Assembly (NCBI RefSeq): GCF_000425065.1
Contig: NZ_AULB01000009.1
Coordinates: 327,267-391,266 of the forward strand
Direction of reading: 5' to 3'
DNA: 64,000 nucleotides
Source: Actinomadura rifamycini DSM 43936
GTDB taxonomy: Bacteria > Actinomycetota > Actinomycetes > Streptosporangiales > Streptosporangiaceae
Both the position numbers and the translations under genes were made by a program. Positions 51,147 to 59,817 of the stretch are shown here, one piece after another (the stretch's first letter is position 1; each line of letters begins with the position of its first letter). The notes below the pieces were generated by a model, which saw only the letters and a list, made by a program, of their open reading frames with translations, searched no databases and was not told where the DNA came from.

Positions 51147-52398
51147 CACCACCACCCGCGGCGCCGCCGCGGCCCCGCCCGCGAAGGCGCCCGCACCGGC
51201 CGGGCCGCCCGGCGGCGGCCCGCGCGCCCGGCTCGCCGCCGCGGGCGCCCGGCTGCGCGGCGGCGACCTCGGCGTCGCGCCGGTCGTCGCCGGGCTCGTC
51301 GTCATCTGGACGGTGATGCAGATCCTCAACCCGATCTTCCTGTCCAGCGCGAACCTCGTGAACCTGCTGCTGGAGTGCGTGCCCGTCGGGGTGATCGCGC
51401 TCGGCGTCGTGTTCATGCTGCTGGTCGGGCAGATCGACCTGTCGGTCGGATCGATCAGCGGGCTCGCCGCCGCCGTCACCGCCGTCCTGTTCGTCGACCG
51501 GGGCATGCCCGCGTGGGTCGCGATCCTCGCCGCCGTCGCGCTCGGCGCCGCCGTCGGCTGGTGCTACGCGCAGGTCTACAACCGGCTCGGCGTGCCCAGC
51601 TTCGTCATCTCGCTCGCCGGGCTGCTCGGCTTCCTCGGCCTGCAACTGTGGATCCTCGGACCCAACGGCTCGATCAACCTGCCGTTCGACTCCTGGCCGG
51701 TCACGTTCGCGCAGCTCGCGTTCGTCCCGCCGTGGCTGGCGTACGCGCTGGTCGCCGCGGGCGCCGCCGCCCTCTACTGGACGGGGCGCCTCCGCGCGGC
51801 CGAGCGGCGGCGGGCGGACCTGCCCGCGACCGGGGAGCGGACGCTGATCCTGCGGAGCGTCGCGCTGCTCGCCGGGCTCGGGCTCGCCGTCTGGTACCTC
51901 AACCGGGACCGCGGCGTCGGCTGGATGTTCGTCCTCTTCCTCGGCCTCGTGCTGGCCGCGCACTACGCCCTGTCCCGCACCAAGTACGGCAAGTCGCTGT
52001 ACGCGGTCGGCGGCAACGTCGAGGCGGCCCGCCGCGCGGGCATCGACGTCCAGCGGATCTACACGTCGGCGTTCGTGCTGTGCACGTCGCTCGCCGCGCT
52101 CGGCGGCGTCCTGGCGGCGTCGCGGCTCGCCGCCGCCAACCAGAGCAGCGGCACCGGCGACGTCAACCTGAACGCGATCGCCGCCGCCGTCATCGGCGGG
52201 ACGAGCCTGTTCGGCGGGCGCGGCGGCGCGTTCGCCGCGCTGCTCGGCATCGTCGTCATCCAGTCGATCTCGAACGGGCTGACGCTGCTGAACCTCGACT
52301 CGTCCTACCGGTTCATGGTCACCGGCGCGGTGCTGATGCTGGCGGTCGCGCTGGACTCGGCCGCCCGCCGGTCCCGCCGCTCGCACGGCCGGGCCTGA
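51139..52398 (+). CDS. Sugar ABC transporter permease (XylH/RbsC-like)
   Basis: 419 aa. A Pro/Ala-rich cytoplasmic N-terminus of about 40 residues is followed by some ten hydrophobic segments. LLVGQIDLSVGSISGLAAAV is the hallmark of the branched-chain/ribose-type permease family, together with YAVGGNVEAARRAGIDVQR and IGGTSLFGGRGGAFAALLG. It forms the membrane channel with the ATPase and binding protein encoded upstream. The start lies inside the ATPase gene (8-bp overlap). TRKYGKS-type motif TKYGKSLYAVGG supports XylH-like function. Confidence 0.93.
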   Translation: MSDTTTRGAAAAPPAKAPAPAGPPGGGPRARLAAAGARLRGGDLGVAPVVAGLVVIWTVMQILNPIFLSSANLVNLLLECVPVGVIALGVVFMLLVGQIDLSVGSISGLAAAVTAVLFVDRGMPAWVAILAAVALGAAVGWCYAQVYNRLGVPSFVISLAGLLGFLGLQLWILGPNGSINLPFDSWPVTFAQLAFVPPWLAYALVAAGAAALYWTGRLRAAERRRADLPATGERTLILRSVALLAGLGLAVWYLNRDRGVGWMFVLFLGLVLAAHYALSRTKYGKSLYAVGGNVEAARRAGIDVQRIYTSAFVLCTSLAALGGVLAASRLAAANQSSGTGDVNLNAIAAAVIGGTSLFGGRGGAFAALLGIVVIQSISNGLTLLNLDSSYRFMVTGAVLMLAVALDSAARRSRRSHGRA

Positions 52399-52410
52399 GG
52401 GAGGAACGCG

Positions 52411-53916
52411 ATGGCCGTCGTCTGCGTCGACGCTGGCACCACGATGATCAAAGCGGTCGGGTACGCCGCCGACGGCACCGAACTGGCCGTCGCCCGGCGC
52501 CCCGCCGAGGTGAGCCGCCCCCGCCCGGGGTACGCCGAACAGGACATGGAATCGGTGTGGCGGGCGGTCGCGGACGCCGTCCGCGAGATCCTCCCGCGGC
52601 TGCCGGGCGCGGTCGACTACCTCGCGCTGACCGCGCAGGGCGACGGCTGCTGGCCGGTCGACCGCGCGGGCGACCCGGCCGGCCCGGCGATCCTGTGGAA
52701 CGACGGCCGCGCCGCCCCGGTCGTCGCCGCATGGGCGCGGGCCGGGGTGCTGGAGGACGCGTTCCGCGTCAACGGGTCGCTGACCTTCGCGGGCCTGCCG
52801 AACGCGATCCTGGCCTGGCTGCGCGAACACGACCCCGACCGGCTCGCCCGCACGGCCGCCGTCCTCACCTGCGGCGGATGGATCTTCTCCCGGCTCACCG
52901 GCGAGATCGCGATGGACGCCTCGGACGCGTCCGCCCCGTTCATGGACGTCCGCACCCGGCGCCCGTCGGACGACCTCCTGCGCCGCTACGGCATGGAGTG
53001 GGCGCGGCCGCTGCTGCCGGACCCGCGCGACGACGGCGACCGCGCCGCGCCCCTCGCCCCGGACGCCGCCGCCGCGCTCGGCCTGCCCGCCGGGCTCCCC
53101 GTCGTCCTCGCCCCCTACGACATCGCGTCCACCGCCATCGGGACCGGCGCGGTCGAGACGGGACGGGCGTGCACCATCCTCGGGACGACGCTGTGCACCG
53201 AGACGGTCGTCGAGGAGCCCGACCTGACCGGCGAACCGTCCGGGCTGACCGTCGCGATGGGCCTGCCCGGCCGGTTCCTGCGGGCGTTCCCCACGCTCGC
53301 GGGCGGCCAGGTCGTCGACTGGGCGTGCCGCCTGCTCGGCCTCGGCGCCCCCCGCGAACTCGCCGAACTGGCCGCCGCCGCACCGCCCGGCGCGCACGGG
53401 CTGGTCTTCCTGCCGTACCTGTCGCCGGCGGGGGAGCGCGCCCCGTTCCTCGACCCGGCGGCGCGCGGCGGCCTGCACGGTCTGACCGTCGACCACACCG
53501 CCGCGGACATCGCCCGCGCCGTCCTCGAGGGCCTCAGCCTGGTCGTCCGCGACTGCCTGGCCGCCGCCGGGACGCGCCCGACCGAGCTGCGGGTGAGCGG
53601 CGGCGGGTCCGCCAGCCCGGTGTGGCTGGCGATGCTCGCCGACGCCACCGGCGTGCCCGTCGTCCGGTCCGCCGACACGGAGGCGGGCGCCCGCGGAGCG
53701 TTCCTCGTGGGCCTGCTCGCCACCGGGCGGGCCGCCGACGCGGGCGCGGCGGCCGCCGCCCACGTCCGTCCGGGCGACGTCCACGAACCCGACCCCGCCC
53801 GTGCCGCGCACTACGCCGCCGCCTACCGCGACTTCCTCGACGTCCGGGCCGCGACGGCGTCCGCGTGGCCCACCCTCGCGTCCGCGCGGGCGCGCACCGC
53901 AGAAAGGAACTCGTGA
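52411..53916 (+). CDS. FGGY-family carbohydrate kinase (1)
   Basis: 501 aa. N-terminal actin-like phosphate loop VCVDAGTTMIKAVGY, the GYAEQDMESVW segment, LTAQGDGCWPVD and the C-terminal FGGY-type region LRVSGGGSASPVWLAMLADA. GGAGGAACG precedes the ATG. It phosphorylates a sugar or polyol imported by the ABC system. It diverges from the second kinase, so the two probably act on different substrates or steps. Coupled to that gene by a GTGA overlap. Confidence 0.9.
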   Translation: MAVVCVDAGTTMIKAVGYAADGTELAVARRPAEVSRPRPGYAEQDMESVWRAVADAVREILPRLPGAVDYLALTAQGDGCWPVDRAGDPAGPAILWNDGRAAPVVAAWARAGVLEDAFRVNGSLTFAGLPNAILAWLREHDPDRLARTAAVLTCGGWIFSRLTGEIAMDASDASAPFMDVRTRRPSDDLLRRYGMEWARPLLPDPRDDGDRAAPLAPDAAAALGLPAGLPVVLAPYDIASTAIGTGAVETGRACTILGTTLCTETVVEEPDLTGEPSGLTVAMGLPGRFLRAFPTLAGGQVVDWACRLLGLGAPRELAELAAAAPPGAHGLVFLPYLSPAGERAPFLDPAARGGLHGLTVDHTAADIARAVLEGLSLVVRDCLAAAGTRPTELRVSGGGSASPVWLAMLADATGVPVVRSADTEAGARGAFLVGLLATGRAADAGAAAAAHVRPGDVHEPDPARAAHYAAAYRDFLDVRAATASAWPTLASARARTAERNS

Positions 53917-55409
53917 ACGACGACGTCTGGCTCGGGATCGACCTGGGCACGCAGGGCGCGCGCGCCCTCGCCGTCACCGCCGCCGGGGACGTCATCGGCG
54001 CCGGCGGCGCCGAGCTGACCGGGCGCCGCGACGGGCCCCGCCACGAGCAGGACCCCGAGCACTGGTGGGACGCCGTCGCCGCCGCGTGCGCGCAGGCGCT
54101 CCGGGACGTCCCGCCCGGCGCCGTCCGCGCCGTCGCGGTCGACGCGACGTCCGGGACGATCCTGCTCACCGACCGCGACGGGAACCCGCTGACCCCGGCC
54201 CTCATGTACGACGACACGCGCGCCGCCGCGCACGTCGACCGCGTCAACGAGGCGGGCGCCGACCTGTGGCGGAGCCTCGGGTACCAGCGGATGCAGCCCG
54301 CCTGGGCGCTCCCGAAGCTGCTGTGGCTGCTGGAGCACACGCCCCGCCCGCCGGACGGCGCCCGCCTCGCCCACCAGGCCGACTTCGTCAACCGGCGCCT
54401 CACCGGCCGCCCCGTCGCCGCCGATCTGTCCAACGCGCTGAAGACCGGCGCCGACCTGATCGCCGAGCGCTGGCCCGGGGACGTCCTCGACGCGCTCGGC
54501 GTCCCGGACGGCCTGCTGCCGCCGCTGGAACGGTCCGGCACGCCCCTCGGCACCGTCTGCGCCGCGGCGGCCGCCGCCACCGGCATCCCCGAGGGCGTCC
54601 CGGTCGTCGCCGGCGCCACCGACGGGTGCGCCGCCCAGCTCGGCACCGGCCGCCTCACCCCCGGCTCCTGGAACTCCGTCCTCGGCACCACGCTCGTCCT
54701 CAAGGGCGTCACCGACCACCCCGTCCACGACCCGTTCGGCGCCGTCTACTCGCACAAGGCCCCCGACGGCCGGTGGCTGCCCGGCGGCGCGTCCAGTACC
54801 GGCGCCGGCGCCCTCACCCGCGACTTTGCCGGCCGCGACCTCGCCGGCCTCGACCGCCGCGCCGCGGACCGCGAACCCGCCGCGGCGCTCGCCTACCCGC
54901 TCGTCCCCGCCGGGGAGCGCTTCCCGTTCCTCGCGCCGGACGCGCGCGGCTTCCGGCTCGGCGGCACCGGCGACGAGGCCGACGACTACGCCGCCGTCCT
55001 GCAGGGCGTCGCCTACATCGAACGGCTGTGCTTCGACCACCTCGACCTGCTCGGCGCCCCCACCGGCGGCGACCTCACCCTCACCGGGGGAGCGGCCCGC
55101 AGCCCCTACTGGGTGCAGCTGCGCGCCGACGTGCTCGGACGGCCCGTCGTGCTGCCCCGCCGGTCCGAGTCGGCCCTCGGCGCCGCCGTCCTCGCCGCGT
55201 CCCCGGGCCGCCCGGTCGCCGAGGTCGCCGCCCGCATGGTCGCCGTCCGCACCGTCGTCGACCCCCGCCCCGACCGCGCCGGCCGCTTCGACGACGCCTA
55301 CCTGCGGCTCGTCGGCGAACTCGAACGCCGCGGCTGGCTGCCGGCGGCCACCGCCGACCGCGCACGGGAAAGAACCGGCATGACCGGCATGAAAGGTGCA
55401 CGCCGATGA
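53913..55409 (+). CDS. FGGY-family carbohydrate kinase (2), xylulokinase-like
   Basis: 498 aa. WLGIDLGTQGARALAVTAAG, RHEQDPEHWWDAVAAAC, VAVDATSGTILLTD, VVAGATDGCAAQLGTG and LTLTGGAARSPYWVQLRADV follow the FGGY pattern, closest in look to xylulokinase/ribulokinase-type enzymes. GTG start with AAAGGA upstream, overlapping kinase 1. Two kinases in one operon is unusual; one could act on the imported compound and the other on its product after rearrangement. Stop overlaps the phosphatase start (ATGA). Confidence 0.9.
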   Translation: MNDDVWLGIDLGTQGARALAVTAAGDVIGAGGAELTGRRDGPRHEQDPEHWWDAVAAACAQALRDVPPGAVRAVAVDATSGTILLTDRDGNPLTPALMYDDTRAAAHVDRVNEAGADLWRSLGYQRMQPAWALPKLLWLLEHTPRPPDGARLAHQADFVNRRLTGRPVAADLSNALKTGADLIAERWPGDVLDALGVPDGLLPPLERSGTPLGTVCAAAAAATGIPEGVPVVAGATDGCAAQLGTGRLTPGSWNSVLGTTLVLKGVTDHPVHDPFGAVYSHKAPDGRWLPGGASSTGAGALTRDFAGRDLAGLDRRAADREPAAALAYPLVPAGERFPFLAPDARGFRLGGTGDEADDYAAVLQGVAYIERLCFDHLDLLGAPTGGDLTLTGGAARSPYWVQLRADVLGRPVVLPRRSESALGAAVLAASPGRPVAEVAARMVAVRTVVDPRPDRAGRFDDAYLRLVGELERRGWLPAATADRARERTGMTGMKGARR

Positions 55410-56038
55410 CCCGCATCGTCCTCGTCCGCCACGGCGAGACCGAATGGCACGCGGAGAACCGCTACGCCGGGAGCAGCGACGTCGCGCTGACCGCCCGGGG
55501 CCGCGACCAGGCCCGGCTGCTCGCCGCGTGGGCGCTCCTCGCGCGGCCCGACGCCGTGTGGTCGTCCGACCTGTCCCGCGCCCGGCTGACCGCCGCCGCC
55601 TCCGCGGCCGCGCTCGGCACGGACGTCCGGGTGGACGCCCGGCTCCGCGAGCTCGACTTCGGCGAGGGCGAGGGCCTCACCCGCGACGACATGGACCGCA
55701 AGTTCCCCGACGCCCTGCGCGCCTTCCTCGCCGACCCCGTCGCCGGGCACCTGCCCGGCGGGGAGGACCCGGCCCGCGCCGCGGCCCGCTTCACCGCCGC
55801 CCTGCACGACGCCGCGTCCGCCCACACCGGCGGCCGCGTCCTCGTCGTCGCGCACTCGACGGCGATCCGGCTCGCGCTCTGCGCGCTGCTGGGCGTCCCC
55901 CTCAAGGACTACCGGCGGCGGTTCCCGTCGCTGGGCAACTGCGCACTGACCGAGATACGGCTCCGGGACGGCGACGCCGCCCTCCTGGAGTTCAACACCG
56001 CGATCGAACGATCGCTCGTTCCCTGGAGCAAGCAATGA
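55406..56038 (+). CDS. Histidine phosphatase family protein (phosphoglycerate-mutase-like)
   Basis: 210 aa. Catalytic motif VLVRHGETEWHAENRYAG at the N-terminus (RHG, His nucleophile), second Arg in SSDLSRARLTA, Glu in RELDFGEGEGLT and second His in LVVAHSTAIRLALC. These are the residues of the cofactor-independent phosphatase branch. Within this operon it probably dephosphorylates a sugar phosphate rather than acting in glycolysis. ATGA overlaps on both sides show tight coupling with kinase 2 and the dehydrogenase. Confidence 0.88.
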   Translation: MTRIVLVRHGETEWHAENRYAGSSDVALTARGRDQARLLAAWALLARPDAVWSSDLSRARLTAAASAAALGTDVRVDARLRELDFGEGEGLTRDDMDRKFPDALRAFLADPVAGHLPGGEDPARAAARFTAALHDAASAHTGGRVLVVAHSTAIRLALCALLGVPLKDYRRRFPSLGNCALTEIRLRDGDAALLEFNTAIERSLVPWSKQ

Positions 56039-57111
56039 CGACCCGCGTCCTCGCGGCCGGTGACCACTTCGTCCTCAACCGCCTCCTCGTCGACGCGCTC
56101 CGCGCCGAGACGGCGGACGGCCCCGGCGGCGGGCCCGCCGCGGACCTCGAGTTCGCCGAGCTGACCCTGCCGTGGCCCGTCGAGCCGTTCGGCCGGGTCG
56201 CCGAGGTCGACGAGGCGTCCGGTACCGAGGACCAGCTCATCGAGGCGCTGCGCGGCGCCGAGGTCTGCGTCACCCAGATGGCCCCGCTCACCCGCCGGAT
56301 CCTCGAGAACGCCCCCGACCTGCGGCTGTTCTGCATCACCCGGGGCGGGCCCGTCAACGCCAACCTGGACGCCGCCACCGAGCACGGCGTCGCCGTCTGC
56401 TACGCGCCCGGACGCAACGCCGACGCGACCGCCGAGCACACCCTCGCGCTGATCCTCGCCGCCGTCCGCCGCATCCCGCAGACCCACGTCGACCTGACCG
56501 GCGGCCGGTGGCGCGGCGACTACTACCGCTACGACGACGTCGGCATCGAGCTGCTCGGCAGCACCGTCGGCCTCGTCGGCTGCGGCGCCGTCGGACGCCG
56601 CGTCGCCCGGGCGCTCGCCGCGCTCGGCGCCCGCGTCCTCGTCCACGACCCGTACCTGGACGGCCTGGACGACCTCGCCGGCATCGCGGAACTCGTCACC
56701 CTCGAGGAACTGCTGGCGCGCGCGCAGATCCTCTCCCTGCACGCCCGCGCGACCCCGCAGACCACCGGGATGATCGGCGCCCGGGAGATCGCCGCGATGG
56801 CCCCCGGCTCCATCATCGTCAACTGCGCGCGCGGCTCCCTCCTCGACTACGAGGCCGTCTGCGACGCCGTCGAGTCCGGCCACCTGTTCGCCGCCGCGTT
56901 CGACGTCTTCCCCGAGGAGCCCGTCCCCGCCGGCTCCCGCCTGCTGACCACCCCGAACATCATCGTCACCCCGCACCTGGCGGGCGCCAGCAAGCAGACC
57001 GCCGCCAACGCCGCCCGCATCGTCGCCCGGGACGTCGCCCGCCACCTGCGCGGCGAACCCCTCGTCCACTGCGCGAACCCCGACGTCCGGGGCGTCCCGC
57101 AGCGCCGCTGA
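56035..57111 (+). CDS. D-2-hydroxyacid dehydrogenase (phosphoglycerate-dehydrogenase-like)
   Basis: 358 aa. NAD-binding motif VGLVGCGAVGRRVARALAAL with an acidic residue at the end of the next strand (VLVHDPYLDG), substrate Arg in IIVNCARGSLLDYEA, Glu in FDVFPEEPVPAG and catalytic His in IIVTPHLAGAS, as in D-3-phosphoglycerate and hydroxypyruvate/glyoxylate reductases. It has no ACT domain, so is not a feedback-regulated serine-pathway enzyme. Last gene of the operon; it likely handles an oxidised product of the imported sugar or polyol. Confidence 0.9.
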   Translation: MTTRVLAAGDHFVLNRLLVDALRAETADGPGGGPAADLEFAELTLPWPVEPFGRVAEVDEASGTEDQLIEALRGAEVCVTQMAPLTRRILENAPDLRLFCITRGGPVNANLDAATEHGVAVCYAPGRNADATAEHTLALILAAVRRIPQTHVDLTGGRWRGDYYRYDDVGIELLGSTVGLVGCGAVGRRVARALAALGARVLVHDPYLDGLDDLAGIAELVTLEELLARAQILSLHARATPQTTGMIGAREIAAMAPGSIIVNCARGSLLDYEAVCDAVESGHLFAAAFDVFPEEPVPAGSRLLTTPNIIVTPHLAGASKQTAANAARIVARDVARHLRGEPLVHCANPDVRGVPQRR

Positions 57112-57380
57112 CGGCGGCCCCGCCGACGCAAGGCCGGGAAGCCGGGCAGGTGCATTGGAACGCTTTATCCACCGTCGATTGAGTGATCATTAACGGGCAT
57201 TTATCAATGGAATGCAGAATGTTAAAATAAATGTCCGACGCTCTTTTCAGCACGGGATCACCGAGGTAGAAACGATCTGTAATCCGCGCGGCCACGGTGC
57301 CCCCGTGCCGCGCGAGGGGGCCGCGCACGGCGCCGCGCCGTGCGCGGAAGCAGAACGCCTCACCGAGGAGTGACCACCCC
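57112..57380. other. AT-rich intergenic region
   Basis: 269 bp without a gene. About 57160-57255 is strikingly AT-rich for this genome (runs such as GTTAAAATAAATG and CATTTATCAATGG). It probably contains the promoter of the secreted-protein gene; no firm -35/-10 pair is obvious. GAGGAG at 57365-57370 is that gene's ribosome site. Confidence 0.6.
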
Positions 57381-58082
57381 GTGAAAGCTCTCGGCAGAAT
57401 CACCGCTCCCCTGATCGCGGCGTCCGCCGCCGCGGTCCTCGCGGCCGGCCCCGCGGCCGCCGCCACCACCACCGTCCGCGCCGGCACCGCCACCGGCGCG
57501 CCCTATTCGGGCGCCTTCCAGGTGTCCACCGTCGGGCCGCTCGAATTCTCCGTCGTGTTCCTCGGCGTCACCGTCACCGGCACCTGCGACGGCGCCGAAC
57601 TGCGCGGCACCGTCGAAGCCGCGGGCGCCGGCGCGCTGACGTCCGCGTCCATCGGCGCCTGCACGACGTCCAACGGCCTCAGCTCCCCGCCCACCGACAT
57701 CGGCGAAATCCCCGCGAACAGCGGCCGGGTCGCCTACGACCCCGCCCCCGGCGGACGCGACGGCACCCTCGCCATCGACGGCGACCTGACCTTCAGCCTC
57801 CAGGGCGAGTTCCTCGGCCGCGTCCGCACCTGCAACTACGGCTTCCAGACCGGCGGCGAGGACGGCCTGTCCTTCGACGTCTACAACCGCGACAACCCGA
57901 ACCGCCCGCTCCCCGGCGTCGACGACGCCCAAGGCGAGGCGACCGACATCACCCTCGTGAAGAAGCCCGGCAGCGACTTCCTCTGCCCGTCCGACGGCAC
58001 CGGCACCGGCACCGCCGTCGCCCGCGGCGAGAGCGCCCCCGGCTCCGGCGTCTTCGACCAGAAGCTCTACCTCACCGAGTAG
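57381..58082 (+). CDS. Secreted protein, unknown function
   Basis: 233 aa. A Sec signal peptide (hydrophobic core ITAPLIAASAAAVLAAG, Ala-rich cleavage near residue 27) leads to a mature, Thr/Gly-rich beta-type protein with four cysteines (for example TGTCDGAELRG, SIGACTTSNG), which could form disulphides. No catalytic motif is recognised. The GTG at 57381 has GAGGAG 10 nt upstream. Its promoter region is the AT-rich gap before it. Similar small secreted proteins of actinomycetes have no known role. Confidence 0.8.
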   Translation: MKALGRITAPLIAASAAAVLAAGPAAAATTTVRAGTATGAPYSGAFQVSTVGPLEFSVVFLGVTVTGTCDGAELRGTVEAAGAGALTSASIGACTTSNGLSSPPTDIGEIPANSGRVAYDPAPGGRDGTLAIDGDLTFSLQGEFLGRVRTCNYGFQTGGEDGLSFDVYNRDNPNRPLPGVDDAQGEATDITLVKKPGSDFLCPSDGTGTGTAVARGESAPGSGVFDQKLYLTE

Positions 58083-58338
58083 CGCGGGGCGGGCGGCCGG
58101 GCGCCGGGCCGGTGCAAGGGAGTGGCTTTCCGCCCGCGGCGCCCGGCCGCCCCGATCCTCGCGCACCGGGTCGCCGCGGGCCGGCCGGGGGCGATCGGCC
58201 GCCCCGGCGAGCGCGAGGACCACGAGCCTAACCCCGCAGGTCAGCGCACCGTAATGACATCGCGCTTACAGTTCTTTCCCACCGCGGTCCGGACCGCCCC
58301 GGCGCAAAATCACCGAGCCCCGGTGACACAATGGAACC

Positions 58339-58830
58339 GTGCGAGCGGTCGTGGTCTCCGACACCCACGCGCCCCGGTACTGGAAGTCGTGCCCGCCGCG
58401 GGTCGCCGAGCACCTGCGGGGCGCCGACGTCATCCTGCACGCGGGCGACGTCTGCATCGCGCCCGTCCTCGACGAACTCGCGCAGTACGCGCCCGTCCAC
58501 GCCGTCCTCGGCAACAACGACCGGCCGGACGTCGCCGCCTGGGGCGCCCCGGAACGGCTCGAACTCGACCTCGGCGGACTCGCCGTCGCGATGGTTCACG
58601 ACAGCGGCCGGAAACGCGGCCGCACCGCCCGCATGCGCCGCTGGTTCCCCGGCGCCGACCTCGTCGTCTTCGGCCACTCCCACATCCCGCTCGACGAGAC
58701 CGGCGACGGCGTCCGCATCTTCAACCCCGGCTCGCCCACCGACCGGCGCCGCCAGCCCCACGGCACCCTCGGCATCCTCGACGTCCGCGACGGACGGCTC
58801 GCCCGCGCCGAAATCGTCCCCGTCACCTGA
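58339..58830 (+). CDS. YfcE/MJ0936-type metallophosphoesterase
   Basis: 163 aa. Calcineurin-like metal sites: AVVVSDTHAP (DxH), ILHAGDVC (GD), VLGNNDRPD (GNND), MVHDSG (H) and VVFGHSHIPL (GHSH). The family contains phosphodiesterases of broad or unknown specificity. CACAAT lies exactly 6 nt before the GTG start, suggesting a leaderless mRNA. Followed 23 bp later by the kinase-fold gene, which has its own identical-looking -10 element. Confidence 0.9.
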   Translation: MRAVVVSDTHAPRYWKSCPPRVAEHLRGADVILHAGDVCIAPVLDELAQYAPVHAVLGNNDRPDVAAWGAPERLELDLGGLAVAMVHDSGRKRGRTARMRRWFPGADLVVFGHSHIPLDETGDGVRIFNPGSPTDRRRQPHGTLGILDVRDGRLARAEIVPVT

Positions 58831-58853
58831 CCGCCGCGCGGCACAATGCCGTC

Positions 58854-59783
58854 ATGACCCGCCTGCCCTGGGAGAAGACGCCCGACCACGTCCGCGCCGA
58901 CGTCGAAACCCTGCTCGGCGCCCGCGTCGCCGAGGCGACCACGCAGCCCGGCGGATACTCGCCCGGCGTCGCCGCCCGCCTCCGGCTCGACGACGGACGT
59001 CGCGCGTTCGTCAAGTCCGTCGGCGCCGAACTCAACCCCGACTCGCCCGGCATCCACCGCGCGGAGGCCCGGGTCGCCGCCGCGCTGCCCCGGTCCGCGC
59101 CCGCCCCGCGGCTGCTCGGCTCCTTCGACCGGGACGGCTGGGTCACCCTCGTCTTCGAGGACGTCGACGGCGCGCCGCCCCGCGAACCCTGGGACGACAC
59201 CGAACTCGCCCGCGTCCTCGCCGCCCTCGGCGACCTCGCCGCCGCGATGACGCCCGCGCCCATCGACGCGCCCACCGTCGCCGAGCGCTTCGGCCCGGCC
59301 TTCCGGGGCTGGCGGCTCCTCGCCGCCGGGCCCGCCGGCGCCGGCGGGCCCGACGGGCTCGACCCGTGGGCCCGCGCCCGCCTCCCCGAACTCGCGGAAC
59401 TCGAGGAGTCCTGGGAGGCGGCCGCCGCCGGCGACACCCTCGCGCACGCCGACGTCCGCGCCGACAACATCCTGCTCACCCCCGGCCGGGTGGTCGTCGT
59501 CGACTGGCCCTGGGCGTGCCTGTCCGCCCCCTGGTTCGACCTCCTCGCGATGCTGCCGAGCGTCCGCCTCCAAGGCGGCCCGCCGCCCGCGGACGCCTTC
59601 GCCGCCCACCCGCTCGCCGCGTCCGCCGACGACCGCGCCGTCACCGCCGTCCTCGCCGCGGTCGCCGGGTTCTTCGTGCACGGCGCCCTCCAGCCGCCGC
59701 CGCCCGGCCTGCCCGCCCTCCGCGCCTTCCAGCGCGCCCAGGGCGAGGTCGCCCTCGCCTGGCTCCGCGACCGCCTGGAATGA
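58854..59783 (+). CDS. Aminoglycoside phosphotransferase-fold kinase
   Basis: 309 aa. Protein-kinase-like fold with an ATP-site Lys in RRAFVKSVGAEL, catalytic loop LAHADVRADNILLTPG (HxDxxxxN) and metal-binding Asp in VVVVDWPWACLSAPWFDLL. APH-family proteins phosphorylate aminoglycosides, choline, homoserine and other hydroxylated compounds; nothing nearby indicates the substrate, and resistance is not implied. CACAAT sits exactly 6 nt before the ATG, so translation probably starts at the 5' end of the mRNA. Confidence 0.87.
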   Translation: MTRLPWEKTPDHVRADVETLLGARVAEATTQPGGYSPGVAARLRLDDGRRAFVKSVGAELNPDSPGIHRAEARVAAALPRSAPAPRLLGSFDRDGWVTLVFEDVDGAPPREPWDDTELARVLAALGDLAAAMTPAPIDAPTVAERFGPAFRGWRLLAAGPAGAGGPDGLDPWARARLPELAELEESWEAAAAGDTLAHADVRADNILLTPGRVVVVDWPWACLSAPWFDLLAMLPSVRLQGGPPPADAFAAHPLAASADDRAVTAVLAAVAGFFVHGALQPPPPGLPALRAFQRAQGEVALAWLRDRLE

Positions 59784-59817
59784 TCTCCGGAGACGTCTCG
59801 CAGGAGGGATGAACGGC

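Noticed and set aside
51010..53811. Long open frame (933 codons) on the minus strand opposite the permease and first FGGY kinase
   Set aside because: It is a by-product of the GC-rich codon pattern: composition is Arg/Gly/Asp-rich without any family motif, and the plus strand encodes clear homologues with overlapping, ordered starts.
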